Positions 6,037 to 13,624 of a stretch of 22,136 bases of DNA are shown here, piece by piece. The position numbers and the translations under genes are program-made. Below the pieces are notes generated by a model. That model did no database searches. It was not told where the DNA came from and worked only from the letters and a program-made list of their open reading frames with translations. How positions within the stretch are numbered: the stretch's first letter is position 1; each line of letters opens with the position of its first letter. The stretch is from an uncultured Lachnospiraceae bacterium (GTDB lineage Bacteria > Bacillota_A > Clostridia > Lachnospirales > Lachnospiraceae). The stretch is from assembly GCA_947175285.1 (NCBI GenBank), contig CAMWMM010000020.1:1-22136 (forward strand), written 5' to 3'.

Positions 6037-8659
6037 TAACGGCGCCTCTATCCGTAAACTCTCCCGCCGGAGTCTGCAAAACAACCGCATGAGAAATCTT
6101 TTTGCCATCGTGGCGATTATATTGACGGGAGTCCTTTTTACCGCTGTCTTTTCCTTAATGAGCGGCATCATGCAGATGACACAGGAAAGCACAATGCGCG
6201 CAGTCGGCACGCGATCGCATGTGGGATTAAAAGCGGCAACAAAAGAGCAATATGAAAGAGTCATCGCCGACCCGATGGTAAAGGAAAGCTGCTATGATAT
6301 TTACATTGGCATGGCACAAAACATTGTGAAACGGCAGGCGGAACTCCGCTACATTCCTGATGAAAAAACATTGGATAATATGTTCATTACATTGGAAGAA
6401 GGGCGTCTTCCCGTCGCGGAAAACGAAATTGTCGTAGATACCTTTATTTTCGATGAACTGCATCTTCCCTATGCTCTGGGCGAAAAAATTCCTATTACCT
6501 TTACCTTCATGGGAGAGACCATAGAAGAAGAATTTATTGTAAGCGGCTGGTATCAGGGTGACTATGTTTCATATGCCAGTCAATTATGTCTGTCGGAAAG
6601 CTACTGGACAAAATTAAAAGGCTCCCTGACCGACGAAGATTTTATCACTTGGGCAGAAGAACACATGGAATATAAAAGTGTAGGACTATATGCCGTCAAT
6701 ATACTTTTTAAAAATGCTTCCAATCTGGATGATAAAATTCGGGCAGTCATCCAAAATGCCGGATATGAACCGGACACTGTGAATTATGGTGTGAATTGGG
6801 CATATATGAGAAACCGCGTGGAATCGGTTGACCCATTTACCGTTATGATCCTTTCCAGTGCAATCGCGATTATTTTGATAACGGGTTATCTGATTATTTA
6901 TAATATTTTTCAGATTTCCGTCATAAACGATATCAGGTTTTACGGACTATTAAAGACAATCGGTACAACGAAAAAACAGATTCGCAGACTGCTTCTGCGT
7001 CAGGCTGCAGTTTTATCTGCAATCGGCATTCCTATTGGCATTCTTATTGGCTTTTTTATCGGTAAATTAGCTCTGCCACTCGTATCAAGCATCGGAGATT
7101 TCGCAGGAGCTTCCATGTCCCTGCGGTTTAATATCTGGATTCCTGTATTCAGTGTAATTTTCTGTGGATTGACTGTTTTCTTAAGCTGTAGAAAACCGGG
7201 GAAAATTGCAGGAAGCGTTTCTCCAATAGAGGCAGTGAAATATACGGAAGTAAGTAAAAAAGGAAAAGACGTTTCTAAAAAGAAGAAAAAGAGCACCCAC
7301 TTCAGCGCTGTTTCCATGGCATTATCCAACCTCGGACGAAACAAACGTACTACTACAGTCGTAATAAGCGCGATTTCTTTCAGTATCATCCTGTTAGCTG
7401 TTATCGTGACTACCGTACAAAGTTTCCGTATAGATTCCTATCTGGAAGGACGGCTCGCAGGAGATTTCCAACTTGGAAATGTTAATTTCACAGCCTCTCT
7501 AAAAACCTATGATTTTAATATCGAGCCGGAATTTCTTGCTTTGGCGGACAGCCAGGAGGGTATTGAAAGCCGGACGGAAATGTGGTACCGCTGGCGCTGT
7601 TTTTTAAACCCAAATGAAAAAGCGCTTGAAAAATTACGGAAACTGGACGCGGAAAATAAGCTAAGACGCACCGAATACACAAATCCGGATAAATTACTAC
7701 AGGGTGAAGAAACACTGGTTGATACAGCTTACGGCTATAGCGAAGAACTCCTCTCCCAGTTGACCGTACTGGAGGGCAGTCTGGACATTGATAAATTTAG
7801 GAGCGGCGATTATATCCTGCTGACACCAATATTGGGCAACAATGGTTTTATCCCCTCGGACGAGCATGTTTACCAACCGGGAGATAAAATAAATATAGAT
7901 TTTTTTACAGAAGATACCGAATACTATGAGATTACAGACGACGCCGGCGAACATATCGACTTCCATTATGAAAATCTTACTACAAAAGAATATGAAGTTA
8001 TGGCTATTGTTGGAAGGCCGGAAAGTATGTATCTGCATTTCAGTACTCCCAATCAATGTGATGTCATTCTGCCGTTGTCGGAATTAACATTTGACAATTC
8101 TGACTTAGCAGAACGTTTCTCCGTATCTTATCAAATAGAGGACAGCAAGCAGGAAGCATTCGCTAAAGCAATAGAAGAATATTCCGACAGCCATGCAATG
8201 ATGGGGTATGTATCCTTAGATATGTTACGGAAAGAATTTGAAAATGTAACTATGGTTTTTGCCATTGTCGGTATTACACTTGCCTCAGTGGTTGCGCTAA
8301 TCGGTATCCTGAACTTTATTAACGCGATTACAACGGAAATCATTTCCAGAAGACGGGAATTTGCCATGCTGCAAAGTATCGGCATGACGCAGGCGCAGTT
8401 GCAAAAAGTTTTAATATGTGAGGGCGTCAGCTATGTTGCCGTTGCCTTTATCATAAGCTTTGTTTTCGGAAGCTTTTTATCATGGCTTATCCTAAACGCA
8501 TTAAACGAAGTAATCGCCTTTTTCAGCTATCGGTTTCAGGTAGTTCCGTTCTTTATCATGCTGCCGTTACTTTTACTGGTAGCCGCGCTCACGCCGCTTT
8601 TCGCATGGCGGAAAATAAAGCAACGGAGTATTGTTGAAAGATTACAGGAAAGCGAATAA
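6026..8659 (+). CDS. FtsX-family ABC transporter permease, 877 residues
   Basis: This is the membrane subunit of the preceding ATPase. It has two tandem MacB/FtsX halves: helix 1 (about 24-48), an outside domain of about 220 residues, helices 2-4 (about 270-390), then a basic linker ([12 protein letters not shown]), helix 5 (about 436-460), a second outside domain of about 280 residues and helices 6-8 (about 740-865). Both halves contain the family signature after a helix ([17 protein letters not shown] and [16 protein letters not shown]). The eight-helix duplicated layout differs from the ten-helix BceB permeases. The ATG at 6026 follows AGGGAGG by 8 nt; the GTG at 6017 is rejected because it lies on that SD. 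Large outside domains suggest action on an envelope substrate or antimicrobial peptide. The substrate is unknown. Confidence 0.94.
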   Translation: MKNNNGASIRKLSRRSLQNNRMRNLFAIVAIILTGVLFTAVFSLMSGIMQMTQESTMRAVGTRSHVGLKAATKEQYERVIADPMVKESCYDIYIGMAQNIVKRQAELRYIPDEKTLDNMFITLEEGRLPVAENEIVVDTFIFDELHLPYALGEKIPITFTFMGETIEEEFIVSGWYQGDYVSYASQLCLSESYWTKLKGSLTDEDFITWAEEHMEYKSVGLYAVNILFKNASNLDDKIRAVIQNAGYEPDTVNYGVNWAYMRNRVESVDPFTVMILSSAIAIILITGYLIIYNIFQISVINDIRFYGLLKTIGTTKKQIRRLLLRQAAVLSAIGIPIGILIGFFIGKLALPLVSSIGDFAGASMSLRFNIWIPVFSVIFCGLTVFLSCRKPGKIAGSVSPIEAVKYTEVSKKGKDVSKKKKKSTHFSAVSMALSNLGRNKRTTTVVISAISFSIILLAVIVTTVQSFRIDSYLEGRLAGDFQLGNVNFTASLKTYDFNIEPEFLALADSQEGIESRTEMWYRWRCFLNPNEKALEKLRKLDAENKLRRTEYTNPDKLLQGEETLVDTAYGYSEELLSQLTVLEGSLDIDKFRSGDYILLTPILGNNGFIPSDEHVYQPGDKINIDFFTEDTEYYEITDDAGEHIDFHYENLTTKEYEVMAIVGRPESMYLHFSTPNQCDVILPLSELTFDNSDLAERFSVSYQIEDSKQEAFAKAIEEYSDSHAMMGYVSLDMLRKEFENVTMVFAIVGITLASVVALIGILNFINAITTEIISRRREFAMLQSIGMTQAQLQKVLICEGVSYVAVAFIISFVFGSFLSWLILNALNEVIAFFSYRFQVVPFFIMLPLLLLVAALTPLFAWRKIKQRSIVERLQESE

Positions 8660-8662
8660 AAT

Positions 8663-8690
8663 AATCGGGTGCAGGTGCACCCGATTTATT
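8663..8690. terminator. Bidirectional intrinsic terminator
   Basis: A perfect 10-bp stem, AATCGGGTGC (8663-8672) with GCACCCGATT (8677-8686), encloses an AGGT loop. It has a T-rich tail on the right and an A-rich flank on the left, so it can stop transcription from both the permease gene and the convergent zinc-knuckle gene. Confidence 0.93.
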
Positions 8691-9029
8691 TTAACATAAG
8701 GATGTCTCGCGCCGCGTGGCATCCGTTGTTTTTGCTTTCGCGGCTTCTTCCTCCGCTTTCAGCCAGTTTAAATTCCTTGCTTCTTTTACCTTGTCCGGAA
8801 AATCTACTTCTTTCCACGGCGACCTTGTGCACTTTTCTCTATATTCGCACTGCTTACATGCCATCTTATTGGCATAGCGCACCTCACCGCTTCTCTTAAC
8901 AGCTTTTCTTCTCAGGATTTCTCCCGTCGGACAATACACGCGGTCTTTTTCCAAATCTCTTACGAAATAACCCTTTGCCGCCCTTTTTCTCATTTGTTCT
9001 TCTGTTAAAACATATTCTTCATTTGTCAT
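8691..9029 (-). CDS. Small zinc-knuckle protein resembling a transposase fragment
   Basis: This 112-residue protein has no function I can name. Cysteines at 33, 58, 61 and 67 (C-x24-C-x2-C-x5-C, with YCPTGEILRRK before and ACKQCEYREKC after) resemble the cysteine-rich insert of IS1182-type DDE transposases, but the catalytic acidic residues are absent. The C-terminus is charged and probably helical. Its ATG overlaps the murG stop codon by 4 nt, so translation is coupled to murG, which argues for a maintained gene rather than IS debris. No inverted repeats or target-site duplications were seen around it. It may be a domesticated transposase module that binds nucleic acid; a structural zinc protein with another origin is the alternative. 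Confidence 0.75.
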   Translation of the reverse strand: MTNEEYVLTEEQMRKRAAKGYFVRDLEKDRVYCPTGEILRRKAVKRSGEVRYANKMACKQCEYREKCTRSPWKEVDFPDKVKEARNLNWLKAEEEAAKAKTTDATRRETSLC

Positions 9030-10096
9030 TTGCCCGCCACCTCTTCAATAACTGATATAATGGTACTGATTGCATCTCTTTGCGAACTTTTACCCATTGC
9101 ATCAATGTAGGTGAGCCTTGTAAAGTAAAGCTCCTGCACTTTTTCCACTAACAGCTTTGTTGTCAGGTCATCTTCATCTACTACAATACTAAAGCCCTGC
9201 GCCTCAAAAGACCTTGCATTGAGAATCTGGTCGCCGCGGCTGCTTGCAGATGGCAGCGGAATCAGGAGATTAGGCTTTTTCAACGCGAGCAATTCATTGA
9301 TTGCGTTTGCTCCTGCTCTGGAAATAACAATATCCGCCATCGCAAAAATATCTTTTAATTCCGATTTAATATATTCAAACTGCTTATATCCTTTTGTCGT
9401 CAAAAGAAGATTATCCATCTTCTCTTTTCCGCATATATGAACAATCTGGAAATCTTCCAAAAGTTCCGGCAGGGCGTCCCTGACAGCCTGATTGATTGCC
9501 GCTGAACCAAGGCTTCCGCCGATTACCATAATAACAGGTTTGGAAGCATCAAACCCGCATAATTGGTAAGCCGCCTCCTTATTTCCTTTTAATAATTCTT
9601 CCCGAATCGGAGAACCTGTTAAAATCGCTTTATCCGCAGGCAGAAGTTTAAAGGTTTCCGGAAAGTTACAGCATACTTTTTTAGCCGCCGGAATACAAAG
9701 TTTATTAGCAAGCCCCGGCGTCATGTCCGACTCATGCACAATACACGGAATCTTCAAAGAGGCTGCCGCCCGCACAACCGGTACACTCACAAAACCGCCT
9801 TTGGAAAAGACTACATCCGGTTTTATTTCTTTTAAATATTTTTTTGCCTCTGCCATCCCCTTTAATACACGGAATGGATCCGAAAAGTTTTTCGGGTCAA
9901 AGTATCTGCGAAATTTGCCTGTCGCGATTCCATAATAAGGAATGTCAAAATCCTCAATCAGCTTTTTCTCTATTCCATCATAGGAACCCATATAAGCAAT
10001 TTCATAACCCAATGCCTTTAATTTAGGAATTAAAGCAATATTGGGCGTTACATGTCCGGCAGTGCCGCCGCCGGTTAATACGATTTTCTTAGCCAT
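9026..10096 (-). CDS. murG: MurG, UDP-GlcNAc:lipid I N-acetylglucosaminyltransferase
   Basis: MurG adds GlcNAc from UDP-GlcNAc to lipid I, making lipid II on the inner face of the membrane, the last cytoplasmic step of peptidoglycan precursor synthesis. The 356-residue length is normal. The N-terminal glycine-rich loop GGGTAGHVTP (about 8-17), the acceptor-side HESDMTPGLANK segment, the GGSLGS loop, and the donor-binding SRAGANAINELLALKKP plus DQILNA segments are all present. AGGAGG lies 10 nt before the ATG. It is not in a division/cell-wall cluster here: it follows a TSCPD-domain gene by 37 nt and overlaps the small zinc-knuckle gene downstream. Whether another murG exists elsewhere in the genome cannot be seen. 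Confidence 0.95.
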   Translation of the reverse strand: MAKKIVLTGGGTAGHVTPNIALIPKLKALGYEIAYMGSYDGIEKKLIEDFDIPYYGIATGKFRRYFDPKNFSDPFRVLKGMAEAKKYLKEIKPDVVFSKGGFVSVPVVRAAASLKIPCIVHESDMTPGLANKLCIPAAKKVCCNFPETFKLLPADKAILTGSPIREELLKGNKEAAYQLCGFDASKPVIMVIGGSLGSAAINQAVRDALPELLEDFQIVHICGKEKMDNLLLTTKGYKQFEYIKSELKDIFAMADIVISRAGANAINELLALKKPNLLIPLPSASSRGDQILNARSFEAQGFSIVVDEDDLTTKLLVEKVQELYFTRLTYIDAMGKSSQRDAISTIISVIEEVAGK

Positions 10097-10133
10097 GCAA
10101 GAAAAACCTCCTAAACAGACAGATTTGCCGAAA

Positions 10134-10382
10134 TTAATTTGCGCCTTCTGCTATTTGTTCTAGTGCACATGCCAGTTGATCCGGGCAGGATGTATTTTTG
10201 AAACCGCATTTTATCCCTTTCAGTTTGCGGATAGCGTCTTCTACTTTCATATCCTTAACAAGACTGGATATTCCCTGTAAATTACCGTTACATCCACCTG
10301 TAAACTCAACAAATTTGATAACACCGTCTTTTACTTCAATATTAATTGCGTTAGAACATACTCCCTGTGGTTTATATATCAT
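10134..10382 (-). CDS. TSCPD-domain protein (TIGR03905-like)
   Basis: This 82-residue protein matches the stand-alone TSCPD family. It carries the naming motif NTSCPDQLACAL near its C-terminus and conserved cysteines in GVCSNAI, GGCNGN and IKCGF. The same domain occurs at the C-terminus of some class II ribonucleotide reductases, where the cysteines may handle redox or metal chemistry; the role of the stand-alone form is not known to me. The ATG at 10382 is preferred because AGGAGG lies 8 nt upstream; the frame opens at a GTG at 10427 that overlaps the promoter -10. It is the first gene of the operon with murG. Confidence 0.85.
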   Translation of the reverse strand: MIYKPQGVCSNAINIEVKDGVIKFVEFTGGCNGNLQGISSLVKDMKVEDAIRKLKGIKCGFKNTSCPDQLACALEQIAEGAN

Positions 10383-10425
10383 AGCCTTTACCTCCTGGAT
10401 AATTACATTACGAACCATTGTCCCC

Positions 10426-10454
10426 ACTATATCACAAATTCGCCATAGTTTCCA
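10426..10454 (-). promoter_or_regulatory. Promoter of the TSCPD-murG operon
   Basis: On the minus strand TGGAAA (10449-10454) and an extended -10, TGA-TATAGT (hexamer 10426-10431), are spaced by 17 nt, about 45 nt before the TSCPD start codon. The weak -35 is compensated by the TGn extension. Confidence 0.65.
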
Positions 10455-10548
10455 GTCCTAAGCAACCAAAATACCCCAAATCTTACATTTTCTAACACTT
10501 TTTATGATAAAAAGAAAAATTTGCTGATGCCTTACATGCCCTGAATGA

Positions 10549-10577
10549 TTGAGATTCTTTTCCATCCTACTTATAAT
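10549..10577 (+). promoter_or_regulatory. Sigma-A promoter of the 227-residue membrane protein gene
   Basis: TTGAGA (10549-10554) and a perfect TATAAT (10572-10577) are separated by 17 nt. The start would fall near 10584, leaving a leader of about 33 nt with an AGGAAG site before the ATG at 10617. Confidence 0.82.
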
Positions 10578-10616
10578 AGAATTTAAAAAAAGAGAGTTTT
10601 TAAAGGAAGTGTTTAT

Positions 10617-11300
10617 ATGTTGCAAATTTTATTTCAGCATCCGGAATTTATGATTCCTACCCTGATTTTATTATCTTTAAGTATCATATGCCAAATCAGC
10701 ATGGGTGTGCTATGTCATAAACTCATCCGGGAAACGGAAAATATGTCTTCTACAACCAATAAATCCTTACAGCAGCTAAAATTAAAATTTTCAAGCTGCT
10801 CTAAACTTCATGAAGGTATTTCCAATATTCCCATCTTTGTGGACAAGTATATGAACAAAATAAAAGTAAACGGTATCTCGCTTGCAACATTAAAACACCT
10901 TTCCGGGCAGCTTGTCCTGTTGTCGGTTCTTATTTCCGGAATCGGCGCCTGTAAAGGCATTGTTCTGGGCGAATCAGTGATTTATGTTATTCCTTATTAT
11001 ATCATCAGCTTTTTAGGATTATACTGCTATTTTGCAATTTCCTCATTGGTGGATATTTCAGGAAAAACAAAAATTTTACGTACGAATCTAATCGATTATC
11101 TGGAAAATCATCTGGCAAACCGCTTAGAACAGACTTCTTTGGATTTGAAACTTGTCGAAGGAACAGATGCGGAAAAAGTAGAAAAAACGGCACTGGAAAT
11201 ATCAGAGGGTGCGGACAAGCAGGATAAGCAGGAAGGTTCCGTTCTTTCACATACGGAGGCGAAGGAGCTGGAAACGCTGTTGAAGGAGTTTTTGGCGTAA
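10617..11300 (+). CDS. Unrecognised membrane protein, 227 residues
   Basis: I do not recognise the family. Three hydrophobic segments are visible, at about residues 10-33, 95-115 and 122-145, separating a short loop of about 60 residues from a long, charged C-terminal tail (about 150-227) that is acidic and probably coiled-coil and ends in ELETLLKEFLA. The layout suggests a membrane anchor with a cytoplasmic helical tail that could dock a partner. It has its own strong promoter and AGGAAG 7 nt before the ATG. It diverges from the TSCPD-murG operon and converges on the CPBP protease gene, so it looks monocistronic. A link with cell-wall synthesis is only suggested by position. Confidence 0.8.
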   Translation: MLQILFQHPEFMIPTLILLSLSIICQISMGVLCHKLIRETENMSSTTNKSLQQLKLKFSSCSKLHEGISNIPIFVDKYMNKIKVNGISLATLKHLSGQLVLLSVLISGIGACKGIVLGESVIYVIPYYIISFLGLYCYFAISSLVDISGKTKILRTNLIDYLENHLANRLEQTSLDLKLVEGTDAEKVEKTALEISEGADKQDKQEGSVLSHTEAKELETLLKEFLA

Positions 11301-11352
11301 GGCAGACAATCAAGTGTATTTCCCATGCCCGCCTGCTGCCATTCGTTTTATT

Positions 11353-12027
11353 TCATATACTGAAAAAAATTAAAATCGGAAGCAACACGGATGTCAAAAT
11401 ATCATAAAATCCGTGTGCAATGATAAGTGGAATAATGCTTTTACGCTTCGACTTGAAAAAATATAAACACAATAACAATACATTTACTGCTATATTGTAA
11501 AACTCGCCAAATGTAAACTGCATGGAAGACCAATGAACCGCATAAAAGAACAGTATGTTTATTCCAATGGAAATTATTTTTGAGCTGCATACCACCTGTG
11601 TCTTTTGAAGAATAAACCCACGAAAAACAAGTTCCTCCATAAGTCCTACACATAAAATGCAATACAATGACATAACAACAATATATCCTAAATCAGGCGG
11701 CATTGCATAAACGCTATAATCCATTTTAATAATGATAAGCGGAATTTGCTGTACAACAAACATGCAAAATCCCAACAGCAAACCTTTTGGAATATCCGGA
11801 AGACAAATTTTATCCAGACCAATCGAAGAAATCGGCGCTTTTTCTATTTTCAAGACATAAATAATAAGCGCTAAAACAGGAATCAGATAAGCCAAAACCC
11901 CTAGTCCAAGTCCATTTAACTCAAAAATCATTTCTAGCCATCCTATAAAAACTGTCCAGACTATCATGAGAAAAAAACACATTATAACTTCCAGTATTTC
12001 TTTTCTCTTATCTATCATTTTTAACAT
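11353..12027 (-). CDS. CPBP-family intramembrane metalloprotease
   Basis: This 224-residue polytopic protein of the CPBP (Rce1/Abi) family is expected to act as a membrane-embedded protease. The three conserved motifs are intact: EELVFRGF (EExxxR), FYAVHW (FxxxH) and HGFYDI (HxxxD), each next to a predicted helix. Bacterial members often protect against self-made bacteriocins or process small membrane proteins. The ATG at 12027 is preferred because AGGTGG lies 8 nt upstream; in-frame starts at 12033 and 12039 lie too close to that site. It follows the XRE regulator gene by 29 nt with no terminator between them, so the two are an operon, and the substrate may be the XRE protein's membrane anchor. 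No bacteriocin gene is visible nearby. Confidence 0.92.
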   Translation of the reverse strand: MLKMIDKRKEILEVIMCFFLMIVWTVFIGWLEMIFELNGLGLGVLAYLIPVLALIIYVLKIEKAPISSIGLDKICLPDIPKGLLLGFCMFVVQQIPLIIIKMDYSVYAMPPDLGYIVVMSLYCILCVGLMEELVFRGFILQKTQVVCSSKIISIGINILFFYAVHWSSMQFTFGEFYNIAVNVLLLCLYFFKSKRKSIIPLIIAHGFYDILTSVLLPILIFFSI

Positions 12028-12056
12028 ATTCATAACCACCTTTTTCTTTTATGTAA

Positions 12057-12404
12057 TCACAATAAAAATCTGGACACCAGACTCAGCGCAATGATAAACA
12101 AGACCGTAACTACTGCCGTTGCTGCTATAATAGCAATGATTCCTATTGCCTTCCGCATCTCTCTGCTCATTTCTTTTTTCTCTGGTATAGGCACTACCGC
12201 ATCCTGTTCACGCCCCAGTAAAATGTAATCGGCACTAACATCATATATTTCCGTCAATTTAATTACATTATCAATATCCGGATTTCCCTGTCCACTTTCC
12301 CATTTTGAAACAGCTTGTCTTGAAATTCCAAGCATTTCAGCAACTTGCTCCTGTGAATATCCCATTTTTTTACGTAGTTCCTGAAGCCGTTTAGCTATTT
12401 CCAT
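12057..12404 (-). CDS. XRE-family regulator with a C-terminal membrane anchor
   Basis: This 115-residue protein has a complete N-terminal helix-turn-helix of the Cro/CI type (about residues 1-65; GYSQEQVAEMLGISRQAVSK), a linker (about 66-88), and one hydrophobic C-terminal helix (about 89-114). It is therefore a DNA-binding protein probably tethered to the membrane. The ATG at 12404 follows GGAGG by 8 nt; starts at 12410 and 12440 are rejected on spacing. It is co-transcribed with the CPBP protease. Tethered XRE proteins could be freed by intramembrane cleavage, making the pair a possible signalling unit; this is inference. Confidence 0.9.
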   Translation of the reverse strand: MEIAKRLQELRKKMGYSQEQVAEMLGISRQAVSKWESGQGNPDIDNVIKLTEIYDVSADYILLGREQDAVVPIPEKKEMSREMRKAIGIIAIIAATAVVTVLFIIALSLVSRFLL

Positions 12405-12457
12405 ATTCATCACCTCCAATAAAAAACTAACACACTCCACTGGTTGCGTACTACCAA

Positions 12458-12478
12458 CATTTATTTAAATGATGTCAA
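12458..12478 (-). promoter_or_regulatory. Candidate promoter/operator of the XRE-CPBP operon
   Basis: A perfect -35 hexamer TTGACA (12473-12478, minus strand) abuts a palindrome CATTTA-TT-TAAATG (12458-12471, written on the plus strand). No good -10 is found at 17 nt; TAGTAC at 19 nt is poor. The palindrome sits where an autoregulatory XRE dimer could block or help polymerase. Confidence 0.4.
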
Positions 12479-12590
12479 CCAATCGTTGCAGTTATGAAAT
12501 TTTCAGTTGCGCTGTATTTTTGAGAATTGCTATATAAAAGAAATGTTGACAGAATTATTCCAAACTGTTACTGGTATAAAATTACTTCCT

Positions 12591-13178
12591 TTACTCTGAA
12601 ACCATCTGTTTCAAAAACTCAAACTCCACCCCGATGATTTCCTCCATCGGTATAATGCTGCGTTTTCTGCTTTCTAATGATTCTGCTCCCGCCCATAAAT
12701 ATGGATAGAAAGCTACTCCCTTATCATAATCCAAATCCCCAAGATCATCCTGCCAGTTTTCCCATCGGTAATCTACATAGAATGTATCGGTATCTCCATG
12801 TAAACCCCAGTATAAAAATTGGCTAAGATTGATATCCATATCCTCTAATTCAAGACAATCCGGCGCAAAATAGCCAATATTTCCATTCTCAAGACACACA
12901 AACAGACCGCCTAATATATCCTCTGCTATCACTGTTTCATCAAAAGGCATCCATTGATTTCTTGTAAGAAAATTTATTTCTCCGCTGCCATAAAACCGCA
13001 GCCAGTTATCTATCACAATTCCCCCTGTGTTTTCAAGAAGTATACCCAGCAGACTTTCCGAATGAATTGAATATTTCTCACTCACCTTTTCTTTTACAGT
13101 TTTATCAATCGGCAAAACTTTCACTTCTTTTGTTGATTTTTTAATATCGTCAAGTATTCTTTGAAATTTTTCGTTCAC
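12591..13178 (-). CDS. DUF2625-like protein
   Basis: This 195-residue soluble protein resembles the DUF2625 family, recognised from the core GGIVIDNWLRFYGSGEINF followed by GGLFVCLENGNIGYFAPDCLELE and a WGLHGDTDTFY segment. The fold somewhat resembles SUKH-type (SMI1/KNR4-like) immunity proteins, and an immunity role is possible, but no toxin gene is in view. No signal peptide or membrane segment is present, so it should be cytoplasmic. The start is a GTG at 13178 with TAGGAG 10 nt upstream, as no ATG is near. It lies 83 nt after the 77-residue gene on the same strand. Confidence 0.75.
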   Translation of the reverse strand: MNEKFQRILDDIKKSTKEVKVLPIDKTVKEKVSEKYSIHSESLLGILLENTGGIVIDNWLRFYGSGEINFLTRNQWMPFDETVIAEDILGGLFVCLENGNIGYFAPDCLELEDMDINLSQFLYWGLHGDTDTFYVDYRWENWQDDLGDLDYDKGVAFYPYLWAGAESLESRKRSIIPMEEIIGVEFEFLKQMVSE

Positions 13179-13261
13179 GTTTTTTATTCTCCTATTTCAA
13201 AAAAAGCCCTGTATCACAACAGGTCTTTGGCGGTTTTTATCCAGTTTTAATGTAAACTGCT

Positions 13262-13495
13262 TCATAATATTCCTACTGCTCCTAACTGTAAATGTCCCTC
13301 CGGATTTGTATGTCGAGATACTATTTCTCCTTTTAAGACCATTCTTGTAAGTTCCGATTTTGTCTTATCCGTGTATTTTACAACAGCAGACTCCACTGAA
13401 ATCCCATCATTATCTCTATATTGAACATCTACAAGACCAACCCATTGATCCGGATATTTTTCTTGAATTTGTTTCCATGTCAATCTTTCCGCCAT
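13262..13495 (-). CDS. Small conserved-looking protein of unknown function, 77 residues
   Basis: I cannot name the family. The protein begins MAERLTWKQIQEKYPDQWVG and continues with a VDVQYRDNDG loop and an ESAVVKYTDK strand, suggesting a compact alpha/beta fold; it has no cysteines, signal peptide or membrane segment. Small proteins of this type occur near toxin-immunity and defence genes in Clostridia in my recollection, which is weak evidence. The ATG at 13495 is chosen because GGAAGTG lies just upstream; the frame extends to 13552 without an SD. It precedes the DUF2625-like gene and may share its transcript. Confidence 0.7.
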   Translation of the reverse strand: MAERLTWKQIQEKYPDQWVGLVDVQYRDNDGISVESAVVKYTDKTKSELTRMVLKGEIVSRHTNPEGHLQLGAVGIL

Positions 13496-13560
13496 AAAAT
13501 CACTTCCTTTCCTACTTAATATTATACTTATACCACCTGCCTGCCGCAACAAAATATTTA

Positions 13561-13589
13561 AAAAGCCGCTCCATCACCCGGAAAGCGGC
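13561..13589 (-). terminator. Intrinsic terminator of the lipoprotein gene
   Basis: On the minus strand GCCGCT (13584-13589) pairs with AGCGGC (13565-13570) around a 13-nt loop, followed by a TTTTT run. It lies about 20 nt beyond the stop codon of the DUF4358-like lipoprotein gene. Confidence 0.8.
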
Positions 13590-13595
13590 ATTGTT

Positions 13596-13624
13596 TATCG
13601 TAAGATAACAACTATCGTAAGATA
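13596..13624. repeat. Tandem 12-bp imperfect palindrome at the lipoprotein stop codon
   Basis: The 12-mer TATCGTAAGATA occurs at 13596-13607 and again at 13613-13624, a 17-bp period. Each copy is a small inverted repeat (TATC-GTAA-GATA) and the second includes the last codons and stop of the lipoprotein gene. The repeats lie next to the terminator and could be a protein binding site or recent duplication. Confidence 0.75.

Noticed and set aside
8691..9029. Insertion sequence around the transposase-like zinc-knuckle gene
   Set aside because: No terminal inverted repeats, target duplications or catalytic DDE residues were seen, and the gene is joined to murG.
11301..11340. GGCAG/CTGCC as a terminator between the convergent genes
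   Set aside because: Only five base pairs with a loop of about 30 nt and no adjacent T-run.
12545..12577. Plus-strand TTGACA with a TATAAA downstream
   Set aside because: The spacing is about 23 nt and it points into the 3' end of a minus-strand gene with no plus-strand ORF.
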